Shown: positions 1-5,836 of the stretch, piece by piece
Layout: each line of letters opens with the position of its first letter
Numbering within the stretch: the stretch's first letter is position 1
Source: SHZI01 sp032122615
Lineage (GTDB): Bacteria; Pseudomonadota; Gammaproteobacteria; Steroidobacterales; GCA-2729495
DNA length: 10,057 nucleotides
Assembly (NCBI GenBank): GCA_032122615.1
Contig: JAQBGF010000159.1
Span: 1-10,057 of the forward strand
Direction of reading: 5' to 3'
Translations under genes and position numbers: made by a program
The notes under the pieces: model-generated
What the model saw: only the letters and a program-made list of their open reading frames with translations
Database searches by the model: none
Told to the model about the DNA's origin: nothing

Positions 1-207
1 GGAGCGTCATCGCTGGATTTGTTGATTTACACCTTCACTGAAACCACGGTCTGGGTCGAGTACCACGAAGTCAAACAGGACGTGCTGCTCCGGATTGGGG
101 AGATCATCGCACGCCTCGGTGCCGAGATCGCCTTTCCGACACAGACGCTGCACATGCATGACGATGCCGCTGCGAGGCGCGCGGAGGGTGACATCTCCGC
201 ACTCTGA
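1..207 (+). CDS. MscS-family mechanosensitive channel, C-terminal end (partial)
   Basis: The reading frame is open from base 1 and stops at 205-207, so this is the 3' end of a gene that begins outside the window. The 68 visible residues start GASSLDLLIYTFTETTVWVEY and continue through a helix (VKQDVLLRIGEIIARLGAEIAFPTQTLHMH). That order, a strand of the form SSLDxxxYTFT followed by a W-x-E-Y/F segment, an amphipathic helix and the closing IAFPTQTLH, is typical of the cytoplasmic C-terminal alpha/beta domain of MscS-type small-conductance mechanosensitive channels, which open under membrane tension to release solutes during osmotic downshock. The pore helices are not in the window, so the subfamily cannot be told. 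An internal ATG or TTG near base 19 is not a credible start. The tail after TLHMH is short and Ala/Arg/Asp-rich. Confidence 0.8.
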   Translation, partial: GASSLDLLIYTFTETTVWVEYHEVKQDVLLRIGEIIARLGAEIAFPTQTLHMHDDAAARRAEGDISAL

Positions 208-261
208 TCGGTATTGTCACATTAACCTTTCAAGATGAAGATGCCAGGGCGCTGCATTTCC

Positions 262-276
262 TTCGCCACACACAGG
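262..276 (+). repeat. Copy of the TTCGCCACACACAGG leader motif before the secreted-protein gene
   Basis: These 15 bases are identical to 3114-3128 and to the reverse complement of 9969-9983. All three copies sit directly upstream of a start codon. Here the AGG at 274-276 lies 10 nt before the ATG at 287 and can serve as the ribosome binding site. Unlike the other two copies, the AATAGCAA sequence that normally precedes the motif is not present here, so this may be a remnant or a functionally conserved core of the family. Confidence 0.6.
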
Positions 277-286
277 TAGAGCAACA

Positions 287-847
287 ATGCGCATGAGAAT
301 TCTGGTTTTGTCTGCCGCGCTGGCAGTGCTGGCAAACCCCGCCTGGCCTCAGCCGGCGGAGCAACCGGCGGCGGCGCAGGAAAGAACGCTCGTGGGCGTA
401 CCGATCATGGTCGCGGCCAAGGATCTGCCGGCCGTCCTGGAGCGGGTCAATGCGCTGATCGCCCCGGCTACGTTAGAGGAACTGGCAGCCCCGTCGCCCC
501 AGGCGGGAATCTCGATGGGTAGCGGAGTTGAGGTTGGTACCCAGACCAGGACGCGCGAGGACGGCATGAAGGTGACGGTCATGTCTGCGCAGAAAGGCGA
601 AGACTCGCCGCCCACGAACGTCGGTGTCTGGCATGACGCGACCGAGGGTGGTGGCGGCGGTCTGGCGGCGTTGTTTGGCGGCAACGCCGGCAAGCTGGTC
701 CTACGGCTTCACGATCCATCCGCGGACGCCGATGCAGAGCCGTTCGGCTTTCGCCGCGTGCGCCTTTTCAAAGATGGTGTCGAAGAGGAGTACACCGCCG
801 AAGACGGCCGTTGGATGTTAAGAACCTATCACGGCGCCGGCTTGTGA
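287..847 (+). CDS. Secreted/periplasmic protein of unknown function
   Basis: The 186-residue product begins with a signal-peptide-like segment: Arg residues at 2 and 4, a hydrophobic core at about 5-18 (ILVLSAALAVLANPA), then a Pro/Gln/Ala-rich stretch. Sec export with cleavage near residues 19-25 is therefore likely. The mature part has no motif I recognise. It contains a helix-prone segment (about 43-68, AAKDLPAVLERVNALIAP), a strand-rich middle (residues 80-102), a Gly-rich run at 121-133 and a charged C-terminal strand region (FGFRRVRLFKDGVEEEYT). It has no cysteines, so no lipobox and no haem site. An ATG at 293 is an alternative start, but the 287 start keeps the n-region intact and is preceded by AGG at 274-276, part of the shared 15-bp leader motif. 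The gene follows the MscS gene by 79 bp and precedes the TPR gene in the same direction, so co-transcription is possible. Confidence 0.65.
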   Translation: MRMRILVLSAALAVLANPAWPQPAEQPAAAQERTLVGVPIMVAAKDLPAVLERVNALIAPATLEELAAPSPQAGISMGSGVEVGTQTRTREDGMKVTVMSAQKGEDSPPTNVGVWHDATEGGGGGLAALFGGNAGKLVLRLHDPSADADAEPFGFRRVRLFKDGVEEEYTAEDGRWMLRTYHGAGL

Positions 848-932
848 AGCGCCGGGGTGTGGGTTCGCAGCGCTGAGAGTCCTCGGCAGAGCAGGAGTTT
901 TTTCCGGCTTATACTCAAGCAAGGTGGTCACC

Positions 933-1517
933 ATGATTCGCGACGCCAGATTCTGGATTTCTGTAACGATCTTCCAAGTGGTCTTCGGACTGGCGGTGTT
1001 CGCGACTACGCGCCACTATTACTTGCCTGACCTGGATGACCTGAAAACTGGCGTTACGCCGAAACGTCAGTCGTTGCCCCTCTGGCCTGGCACTGTGGTG
1101 GGGGCAGACCTCCAGTTGCCTGGCTCCTCAATGCCTCCTCCGTTGATGAGCACAGATCCGGTTGAGATCTCACGGCAGGCCGATGAGTTCTTCGGTGCGC
1201 AGCAATACGACAGGGCAGCTGCCTTGTATCGACAGCTGCTGACGTTCGACGCGACAAACGCCGAGATCTACAACAATCTGGGGCTCACGCTGCACTATCT
1301 GGGCAGCTCCGAGGAGGCCCTGCAGAAGCTGAATGAAGGTGTGGCGTTAGATCCGACGCATCAAAGATCCTGGCTCACGCTGGGATTCGTGAATAGCCAG
1401 CTCGGCAACACGGAGCAAGCGCGCACGGCGCTGACGAACGCGTCGCAGACAGGCACCGACGAGGAAATCCACCAATCGGCACTAAAGATGCTGGAGAGCT
1501 TGCCGAAGGCGCAATAG
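933..1517 (+). CDS. Membrane-anchored TPR-repeat protein
   Basis: The 194-residue protein starts MIRDARFWISV and has one transmembrane helix at about residues 8-26. A Pro-rich linker follows (about 40-75), then tetratricopeptide repeats: about 78-111 (ADEFFGAQQYDRAAALYRQL), 112-145 (IYNNLGLTLHYLGSSEEALQ) and 146-179 (SWLTLGFVNSQLGNTEQART). The typical TPR positions (W/Y, LG, Y/L, A and P near repeat ends) are visible. TPR domains bind other proteins; the anchor with a short N-terminus suggests the repeats face the periplasm, but the partner is unknown. The frame is also open from a GTG at 924, but AAGG at 921-924 lies 8 nt before the ATG at 933, so 933 is the preferred start. It is 85 bp downstream of the secreted-protein gene on the same strand. 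Confidence 0.75.
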   Translation: MIRDARFWISVTIFQVVFGLAVFATTRHYYLPDLDDLKTGVTPKRQSLPLWPGTVVGADLQLPGSSMPPPLMSTDPVEISRQADEFFGAQQYDRAAALYRQLLTFDATNAEIYNNLGLTLHYLGSSEEALQKLNEGVALDPTHQRSWLTLGFVNSQLGNTEQARTALTNASQTGTDEEIHQSALKMLESLPKAQ

Positions 1518-1688
1518 AGTCATGCACCTTCTTGTGCGAGACAACCTCCAATGAGTCTCCTGCGAACTCCGTTCCGTCCCGGTTGAGCCCGGCTCGGTCC
1601 CGACTCCGTACACCTTCTCAATCGTGGATTCGCATCGTACGACATTCGACAATCTCTCCGGGCGCGCCAGGATCGATAAAGCGCAGCA

Positions 1689-2669
1689 TCAGAGCTTCGA
1701 CCCAAGCCGTTCGTAAGTTGTCACCTCGTTACTGCGCGGCTCCGACTGCATCAGGAAGGTATAAATCGCGCCGAGGTCTTCGTCAGTGATGTCGGCGTAC
1801 ATGGTCCAGGGCATCAGGGAATTAAACCCGTCTTCGCCGAGCGGAATCGTGCGACCGCGCTCACCCTGGTACTGACGAAAACGCGCGATGAATTGATCCA
1901 GCGACCAGTTGCCGATCCCGGTTTCCTTGTCCGAAGAAATATTCCCCGCCCGGACTACGAATGTACCAATAGTGAACTCGTGCCCTCCGGCCAGGCTCTG
2001 TTCAGGAATGCTTTGCTGGGTCGCGTTGATCGGCGTATGACACCAGGTGCAGCCGGCTAGCGTGGACAGGTATTCCCCGTATTCGATGGGATCTTCTCGG
2101 TTGACGGTCCGCAGTTCCGCTGCCCGCGGGATGGAATTGACGATCAGGCTCAGCGGGAAATTCAGCTCATGATCCGGGACATCGTTCTCGATGGGCTCGA
2201 GGGTACGCAAGTAAGCGATGATCGCCAGCAGGTCCCGTTCGTCCATGATCCGGTAGGCATCGTAGGGCATCAGTGGGAATAATGCGTCGCCATCGTTTTG
2301 CAGCCCACCCGTAATGGCCCGGAACAGTTCGCCGTCGGACCAATCAACCAGGCTATACGGCGTGATGTTTTTGGAGATCACTCGCCCCGGCAGCCCGGTG
2401 TCCTCATCGAACACCTCGCCGCCCTTGCCCAGCGTGCCGGGCGTGATGGGCCCGGCAAAATACGACCAGTTGCGAGTGGAATGACAATCCATGCACACGG
2501 CGACATGAGTAGCCAGGTAGCGTCCGCGCTCGATCTCCTCGCCAGAGGAAGGCAGCGTAATCTTTGGGACGGGAATATCTCGCGGCAACAGCACAGTGAA
2601 TCTGAAGAAAAACCAGCCAGTGCCAAGTACCGCGACGCCGAGCACGATGAAAATGATTTTCTTTAACAC
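1689..2669 (-). CDS. Membrane-anchored diheme c-type cytochrome
   Basis: This 326-residue protein has an uncleaved-looking N-terminal hydrophobic anchor (residues 4-27, KIIFIVLGVAVLGTGWFFF) and two haem c attachment sites, CMDCH (59-63) and CTWCH (207-211). Each is followed at a suitable distance by a candidate axial methionine in an LMP context (M134 in LMPYDAYR, M287 in LMPWTMY). Two cytochrome c folds in tandem of this style occur in electron-transfer subunits that accept electrons from periplasmic dehydrogenases. No dehydrogenase gene is adjacent, so its donor is unknown. The start is a GTG (complement of 2667-2669), supported by GAGGGAG ending 9 nt upstream. The gene is convergent with the TPR gene, with 171 bp between their stops, and it stands alone on its strand. 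The periplasmic, membrane-tethered location is inferred from the anchor and the haem sites. Confidence 0.88.
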   Translation of the reverse strand: MLKKIIFIVLGVAVLGTGWFFFRFTVLLPRDIPVPKITLPSSGEEIERGRYLATHVAVCMDCHSTRNWSYFAGPITPGTLGKGGEVFDEDTGLPGRVISKNITPYSLVDWSDGELFRAITGGLQNDGDALFPLMPYDAYRIMDERDLLAIIAYLRTLEPIENDVPDHELNFPLSLIVNSIPRAAELRTVNREDPIEYGEYLSTLAGCTWCHTPINATQQSIPEQSLAGGHEFTIGTFVVRAGNISSDKETGIGNWSLDQFIARFRQYQGERGRTIPLGEDGFNSLMPWTMYADITDEDLGAIYTFLMQSEPRSNEVTTYERLGSKL

Positions 2670-2770
2670 GACAGCTTGCTCCCTCTAAAAGGGTTCGCTG
2701 ACGCTCAGGTACCCGATAGTAGCCAACAGGCAAAACAGCGTCGCCGAACCCATCGCCCGAAGTTTACATA

Positions 2771-2811
2771 GAACCAGAGGGTCGGGAGTACGAATCTCTC
2801 CGAGCCCGTCA
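2771..2811 (+). pseudogene. tRNA-like 3' fragment (decayed tRNA remnant)
   Basis: A T-arm-like hairpin is visible. Stem GGGAG (2784-2788) pairs with CTCTC (2796-2800), with one G-T pair, around the loop TACGAAT (2789-2795), one base away from the canonical TTCGAAT. It is preceded by ACCAGAGGGTC, as in an anticodon-stem 3' strand plus variable loop. It is followed by a seven-base acceptor-like stretch (2801-2807), one discriminator-like base and TCA in place of CCA. No D-arm, matching acceptor 5' strand or anticodon-stem 5' strand is found upstream, so this is not a functional tRNA. The style recalls tRNA-Arg, but the isotype is uncertain. Confidence 0.35.
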
Positions 2812-2970
2812 CTACAAATGATGAGCCCGTCCAGGGGGTGCGCGTCAGCGTGAGCCTCTAGTTGGGCTGCCACTCGTTCCGTTTGACTCGGGCTCGAAAG
2901 TGGCGGCACGCAAAACATCACCGGCAAGAAAAAGCCCGCCCCAGATGAATACCGCCGAAATTGCTTTTAA

Positions 2971-3128
2971 ACGCGTCTGTGGCGAATTGCTATTCAGGCC
3001 GCAACGGGCAGCCGAAACAGCAGGATGAAGACATTGCGCACCCTGGCATGCTGGCTATTTAGACAACCACGGCAAGCCTAGGCAACGAACTGTATCTATG
3101 CGACAAATAGCAATTCGCCACACACAGG
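2971..3128. repeat. MITE-like inverted-repeat element upstream of the ATPase gene
   Basis: The sequence TGTGGCGAATTGCTATT at 2978-2994 is exactly complementary to 3106-3122, giving terminal inverted repeats around a non-coding interior of about 110 bp. The right end (3099-3127) is identical over 29 bases to 9996-10024. The left end (2971-3019) matches 5601-5649 at 40 of 49 positions. No transposase is encoded. The size, the inverted ends and the several copies fit a MITE- or REP-like dispersed element. Its right edge carries the leader motif (3114-3128), which supplies the ATPase ribosome binding site, so it also forms the ATPase 5' leader. Confidence 0.65.
3114..3128 (+). promoter_or_regulatory. 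Leader motif / ribosome binding site of the ATPase gene
   Basis: The 15-mer TTCGCCACACACAGG ends 7 nt before the ATG at 3136, so its AGG is at Shine-Dalgarno distance. It is identical to 262-276 and to the complement of 9969-9983, each also just before a start codon. It forms the right end of the inverted-repeat element 2971-3128. Confidence 0.55.
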
Positions 3129-3135
3129 CTAGCGA

Positions 3136-5601
3136 ATGCAGCGCTCCGTTCCGATTTCCCGCCTGACAGGCCTGGGTGACCCGCGGCGCGGATTAACGAA
3201 TGCCGAAGTGGTCGATCGGCAACGCCAGTACGGAAGCAATGCGATATTGGAAGCCGCCAGTTCCGGATGGCGCAACATCGTGCGCGACACGGCACGCGAC
3301 CCGATGGTGTGGTTTCTGATTGGAACGGCATTGCTATTTACGTGGCTGGGGGATTTTGCCGAGGCCGCTGTGCTGGCCGCGGCGCTGCTGCCCATTGTCG
3401 GGATGGACGCCTATCTGCACCGGCGAACGCAAGCCACAACCGAGGGGCTCAGCGGTCGTTTGGCCGCGCGCGCGCAGGTGGTTCGTGACGGCGCCGTGGT
3501 TGACATCGCCTCGACTGATCTCGTGCCCGGCGATCTTGTCAGCGTTACCGCCGGGGAATCCTTCCCTGCCGATGGCTTGATCGTCAACGGTGACGGTCTC
3601 CAGGCGGACGAATCCGCATTGACTGGGGAATCGATGCCGGTCAGAAAGCGACTGTTGAAGGATCTTGAATCCGACAGCGCCGAGGTGTCCGTCGACGCCG
3701 CTCATTGGGGTGCGGCCGGGACGCGACTTTTAACCGGCAACGCGTCACTGCGAATTGTGTTTACCGGCGCCGAAACGCTCTACGGACAGATCGCGCGCTC
3801 GGCGTTGCTCGGTAACGCCGAACGCACACCGCTTCAAAGCGCCATTGGCGCGCTAGTGAGTGTGCTAATCGTGATTGCGCTGATCTTGTGCGCAGCACTC
3901 GCTGGAATTCGTTATTACCAGGGCCACGGACTACTCGACGCCATCTTGAGTGCCGTGACCCTGGCGATCGCCGCATTGCCGGAAGAATTCCCGGTGGTGT
4001 TCACGTTTTTTCTCGGCGTCGGTGTTTTCAGATTGGCGCAGCGCCAGGCACTGGTGCGTCGCGCGGTGGTGGTGGAGAACATTGGTCGCGTCACCTGCAT
4101 CTGTACGGACAAGACGGGCACCCTTACCGAGGGGCAACTGCAACTCGCGCACGTGATCGGGGGTGAAGCCATCGACGAGAAGTTCGTCCTGCAGGTTGCC
4201 GCTACTGCGGCGCGAATGGAGGGTGGCGATCCGCTGGACGCCCTCCTGCTCAAGTCGAGCGCGCCGATCGAGGGGGCACGTCTGGAAACGTTCCCGTTCA
4301 CCGAGGATCGCCGCCGGGAAGTCGCCGTGCTGCGGGAACCGGCCGGAACGCTGGTTGCTGTCGTCAAGGGCGCGCCAGAAACGGTACTTGCGATGTCGGA
4401 ACTGGCCGATGAGGCTCGCAACGCATGGATGGCGAACACGCGAGAGTTAGCGGCCACCGGGCACAAGGTCATCGCGTGTGCCTGGCGTCGACTGGAAAGC
4501 TGGTCTGGTGGTGAGCCCGATCGCAATTACCAGATGGTGGGCCTTTTGGCGTTTGAAGACCCGGTACGCGACGGCGTCGCCGATGCGGTGGCGCGCGCTC
4601 AGGCCGCCAATATACGCGTCATCATGGTGACCGGCGATCATCCGTCGACCGCGCGGGCGATTGCCCGGGAGCTGGGTATCGGTGCGGAGGATCCACGCGT
4701 GATCGAAGGCGCGGACCTGGGCGAACACCTGCGCCGGCAAGGTGACGGTGGTGCGTTGAATATTGATGTTGTCGCGCGTGCCATACCGGCACAAAAACTG
4801 GATCTGGTTCAGGCGCTGCAACGCGAAGGCGAGATTGTCGCCGTGACCGGCGACGGGGTGAATGATGTGCCTGCGCTACAGGGGGCCGACATCGGCATTG
4901 CGATGGGCGCGCGCGGAACCCAGACCGCGCGGGAAGTCGCCTCGATCGTGCTCCTTGACGACAATTTTCGAACGATTGTTCGGGCGATTGCAGAAGGTCG
5001 GCAGCTCTTTTACAACCTGAAGCTGAGTTTCGCCTACCTCCTGATGGTGCATCTGCCGTTAGTCGCCACCGCGGCGCTCATTCCATTATTCGGTTTCCCG
5101 TTACTCTACTTACCCGCACATATTGTCTGGCTTGAGCTGATCATTCATCCAACCGCGCTACTCGTGTTTCAGCAACTACCTTCTTCCGATGAACTTGAAG
5201 TCGTTAACCGCCAATCCAGGTTGCGATTCTTCGATCGGAAAGAGTGGGCGGTGATTGGACTGGTGGGTGGGCTGGTCACCCTATTGGTCATGCTGGGCTA
5301 TTACTATAGCCTCGGCTCCGACAACAACGTTGAGCATGCCAGGTCGATGGCCATGGTGGCACTCATCATCGCCAGCGCCGCGGTAACCTCGGCATTGAGC
5401 GGGTTGCAATCCCGTAGCGCCATTATCGCGGTTGTCGCAACGGTAGGTTCCGCCGTTGTGGTCATCCAGCTGCCGCCGATCGCACAGCTGCTGCATCTGG
5501 GTTCGCTGCACTTCATCGATTGGACGTACGCCGCGCTTGGCGGCTCATTCGCGGGTGCCTTCGCTGTGTCAATCCGGTTGATGCGGTCAATCAAGTCGTG
5601 A
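3136..5601 (+). CDS. P-type (P2-like) cation-transporting ATPase
   Basis: The 821-residue protein has the full P-type ATPase plan: N-terminal cation-ATPase segment (about 10-45), M1/M2 (about 57-92), actuator domain with TGES (163-166), M3/M4 (about 236-300) with PEEFP (282-286), phosphorylation motif DKTGT (325-329, acceptor Asp325), KGAPE in the nucleotide-binding domain (411-415), MVTGD (497-501), the TGDGVND hinge (571-577), then six C-terminal helices (about 630-815). The length and M5-M10 place it near the Ca2+/Mg2+-type P2 group, not the soft-metal P1B group, which would carry CPx and N-terminal metal-binding domains. PEEFP replaces the SERCA PEGLP. In M6, ELIIHPT stands where SERCA has NLVTD, so the transported ion cannot be assigned. 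The start ATG has AGG 7 nt upstream. The gene stands alone, bracketed by related repeats at 2971-3019 and 5601-5649. Confidence 0.93.
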   Translation: MQRSVPISRLTGLGDPRRGLTNAEVVDRQRQYGSNAILEAASSGWRNIVRDTARDPMVWFLIGTALLFTWLGDFAEAAVLAAALLPIVGMDAYLHRRTQATTEGLSGRLAARAQVVRDGAVVDIASTDLVPGDLVSVTAGESFPADGLIVNGDGLQADESALTGESMPVRKRLLKDLESDSAEVSVDAAHWGAAGTRLLTGNASLRIVFTGAETLYGQIARSALLGNAERTPLQSAIGALVSVLIVIALILCAALAGIRYYQGHGLLDAILSAVTLAIAALPEEFPVVFTFFLGVGVFRLAQRQALVRRAVVVENIGRVTCICTDKTGTLTEGQLQLAHVIGGEAIDEKFVLQVAATAARMEGGDPLDALLLKSSAPIEGARLETFPFTEDRRREVAVLREPAGTLVAVVKGAPETVLAMSELADEARNAWMANTRELAATGHKVIACAWRRLESWSGGEPDRNYQMVGLLAFEDPVRDGVADAVARAQAANIRVIMVTGDHPSTARAIARELGIGAEDPRVIEGADLGEHLRRQGDGGALNIDVVARAIPAQKLDLVQALQREGEIVAVTGDGVNDVPALQGADIGIAMGARGTQTAREVASIVLLDDNFRTIVRAIAEGRQLFYNLKLSFAYLLMVHLPLVATAALIPLFGFPLLYLPAHIVWLELIIHPTALLVFQQLPSSDELEVVNRQSRLRFFDRKEWAVIGLVGGLVTLLVMLGYYYSLGSDNNVEHARSMAMVALIIASAAVTSALSGLQSRSAIIAVVATVGSAVVVIQLPPIAQLLHLGSLHFIDWTYAALGGSFAGAFAVSIRLMRSIKS

Positions 5602-5649
5602 CGTGTCCGTGGCGAATTGTTATTCATGCCGCCAGTGGCTGCTGAAACA
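5601..5649 (+). repeat. Diverged copy of the left end of the inverted-repeat element
   Basis: These 49 bases begin on the last base of the ATPase stop codon and match 2971-3019 at 40 positions, including GTGGCGAATTG and the GAAACA at the end of the match. Many differences are C/T transitions. The matching right half is not found downstream, so this is a half-element or a decayed copy. Together with 2971-3019 it places direct repeats on both sides of the ATPase gene, about 2.6 kb apart. A role in ATPase mRNA 3'-end formation is possible but not shown. Confidence 0.6.
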
Positions 5650-5720
5650 CCTCCCATTAATACGATTGCCAGCGGGACGGGTACAGGCGCCAGACAATAG
5701 ACCGTTGCCTGTTGCGATCA

Positions 5721-5734
5721 ATCAGGTCCCTGAT
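5721..5734. repeat. Short perfect dyad ahead of the PLP-enzyme gene
   Basis: ATCAGG (5721-5726) and CCTGAT (5729-5734) form a perfect 6-bp dyad with a 2-bp spacer, about 100 bp upstream of the 5837 start. The size and symmetry would suit a dimeric regulator's operator, but no promoter boxes could be fixed beside it and a dyad this short can arise by chance. Confidence 0.25.
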
Positions 5735-5765
5735 CGGTCCAGACTCGTTCCACCGCCGCATGCCC

Positions 5766-5815
5766 CTGCAGCGAAGCGCCCTTGCGTCGACGACCGACGC
5801 GGGCGCAAGCTGCAG
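5766..5815 (+). promoter_or_regulatory. Extended hairpin in the leader of the PLP-enzyme gene
   Basis: Three stacked helices are visible: CTGCAGC (5766-5772) with GCTGCAG (5809-5815), GCGCCC (5776-5781) with GGGCGC (5801-5806), and GCGTCG (5784-5789) with CGACGC (5795-5800). That gives 19 G/C-rich pairs, one small internal loop, a TT bulge and a 5-nt loop. It ends 11 nt before the Shine-Dalgarno (5827-5831). There is no following T-run, so it is not a standard intrinsic terminator. It may act as a leader structure controlling translation, as an mRNA stabiliser, or as an unrelated REP-type palindrome. Confidence 0.45.
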
Positions 5816-5836
5816 ACAACTCACGCGGAGGGCGGC

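Larger units (their letters stand above)
2670..3135. other. 466-bp gene-poor region between divergent cytochrome and ATPase genes
   Basis: I find no convincing gene here. The left part should hold the cytochrome promoter, which fires leftward, but I could not fix -35/-10 boxes. Bases 2771-2811 resemble the 3' half of a tRNA. A 9-bp direct repeat, GAGCCCGTC, occurs at 2802-2810 and 2823-2831. The right third (2971-3128) is an inverted-repeat element that ends just before the ATPase start. An 80-codon minus-strand frame at 2685-2927 contains GEIRTPDPLV, a string that typically appears when the strand opposite a tRNA is translated, so it is not called as a gene. Confidence 0.6.

Noticed and set aside
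214..242. TTGTCA (214-219) with GAAGAT (237-242) as a promoter for the secreted-protein gene
   Set aside because: The -35 and 17-bp spacing are acceptable, but the -10 matches only three of six consensus bases, which is too weak to call.
910..915. TATACT as a -10 box for the TPR gene
   Set aside because: No -35 match lies 16-18 bp upstream, and the implied transcription start would fall on the ribosome site itself.
2685..2927. Minus-strand open frame of 80 codons containing GEIRTPDPLV
   Set aside because: This string is what the complement of a tRNA T-arm and variable loop encodes when translated. There is no ribosome site and no known domain, so it is explained by the tRNA-like fragment.
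3330..3339. ATTGCTATTT, a 10-base match to the repeat core
   Set aside because: It is inside the ATPase coding sequence (Ala-Leu-Leu-Phe codons) with no flanking similarity, so chance is sufficient.
3915..4526. Long minus-strand open frame (203 codons) inside the ATPase gene
   Set aside because: It lies opposite a gene with intact P-type ATPase motifs. Its composition (Ser/Arg/Ala/Thr-rich) is typical of antisense frames in GC-rich genes.
5603..5836. N-terminal extension of the PLP enzyme back to 5603
   Set aside because: It would translate the repeat copy and the hairpin leader. ATG 5837 has a strong Shine-Dalgarno and gives the normal family length.
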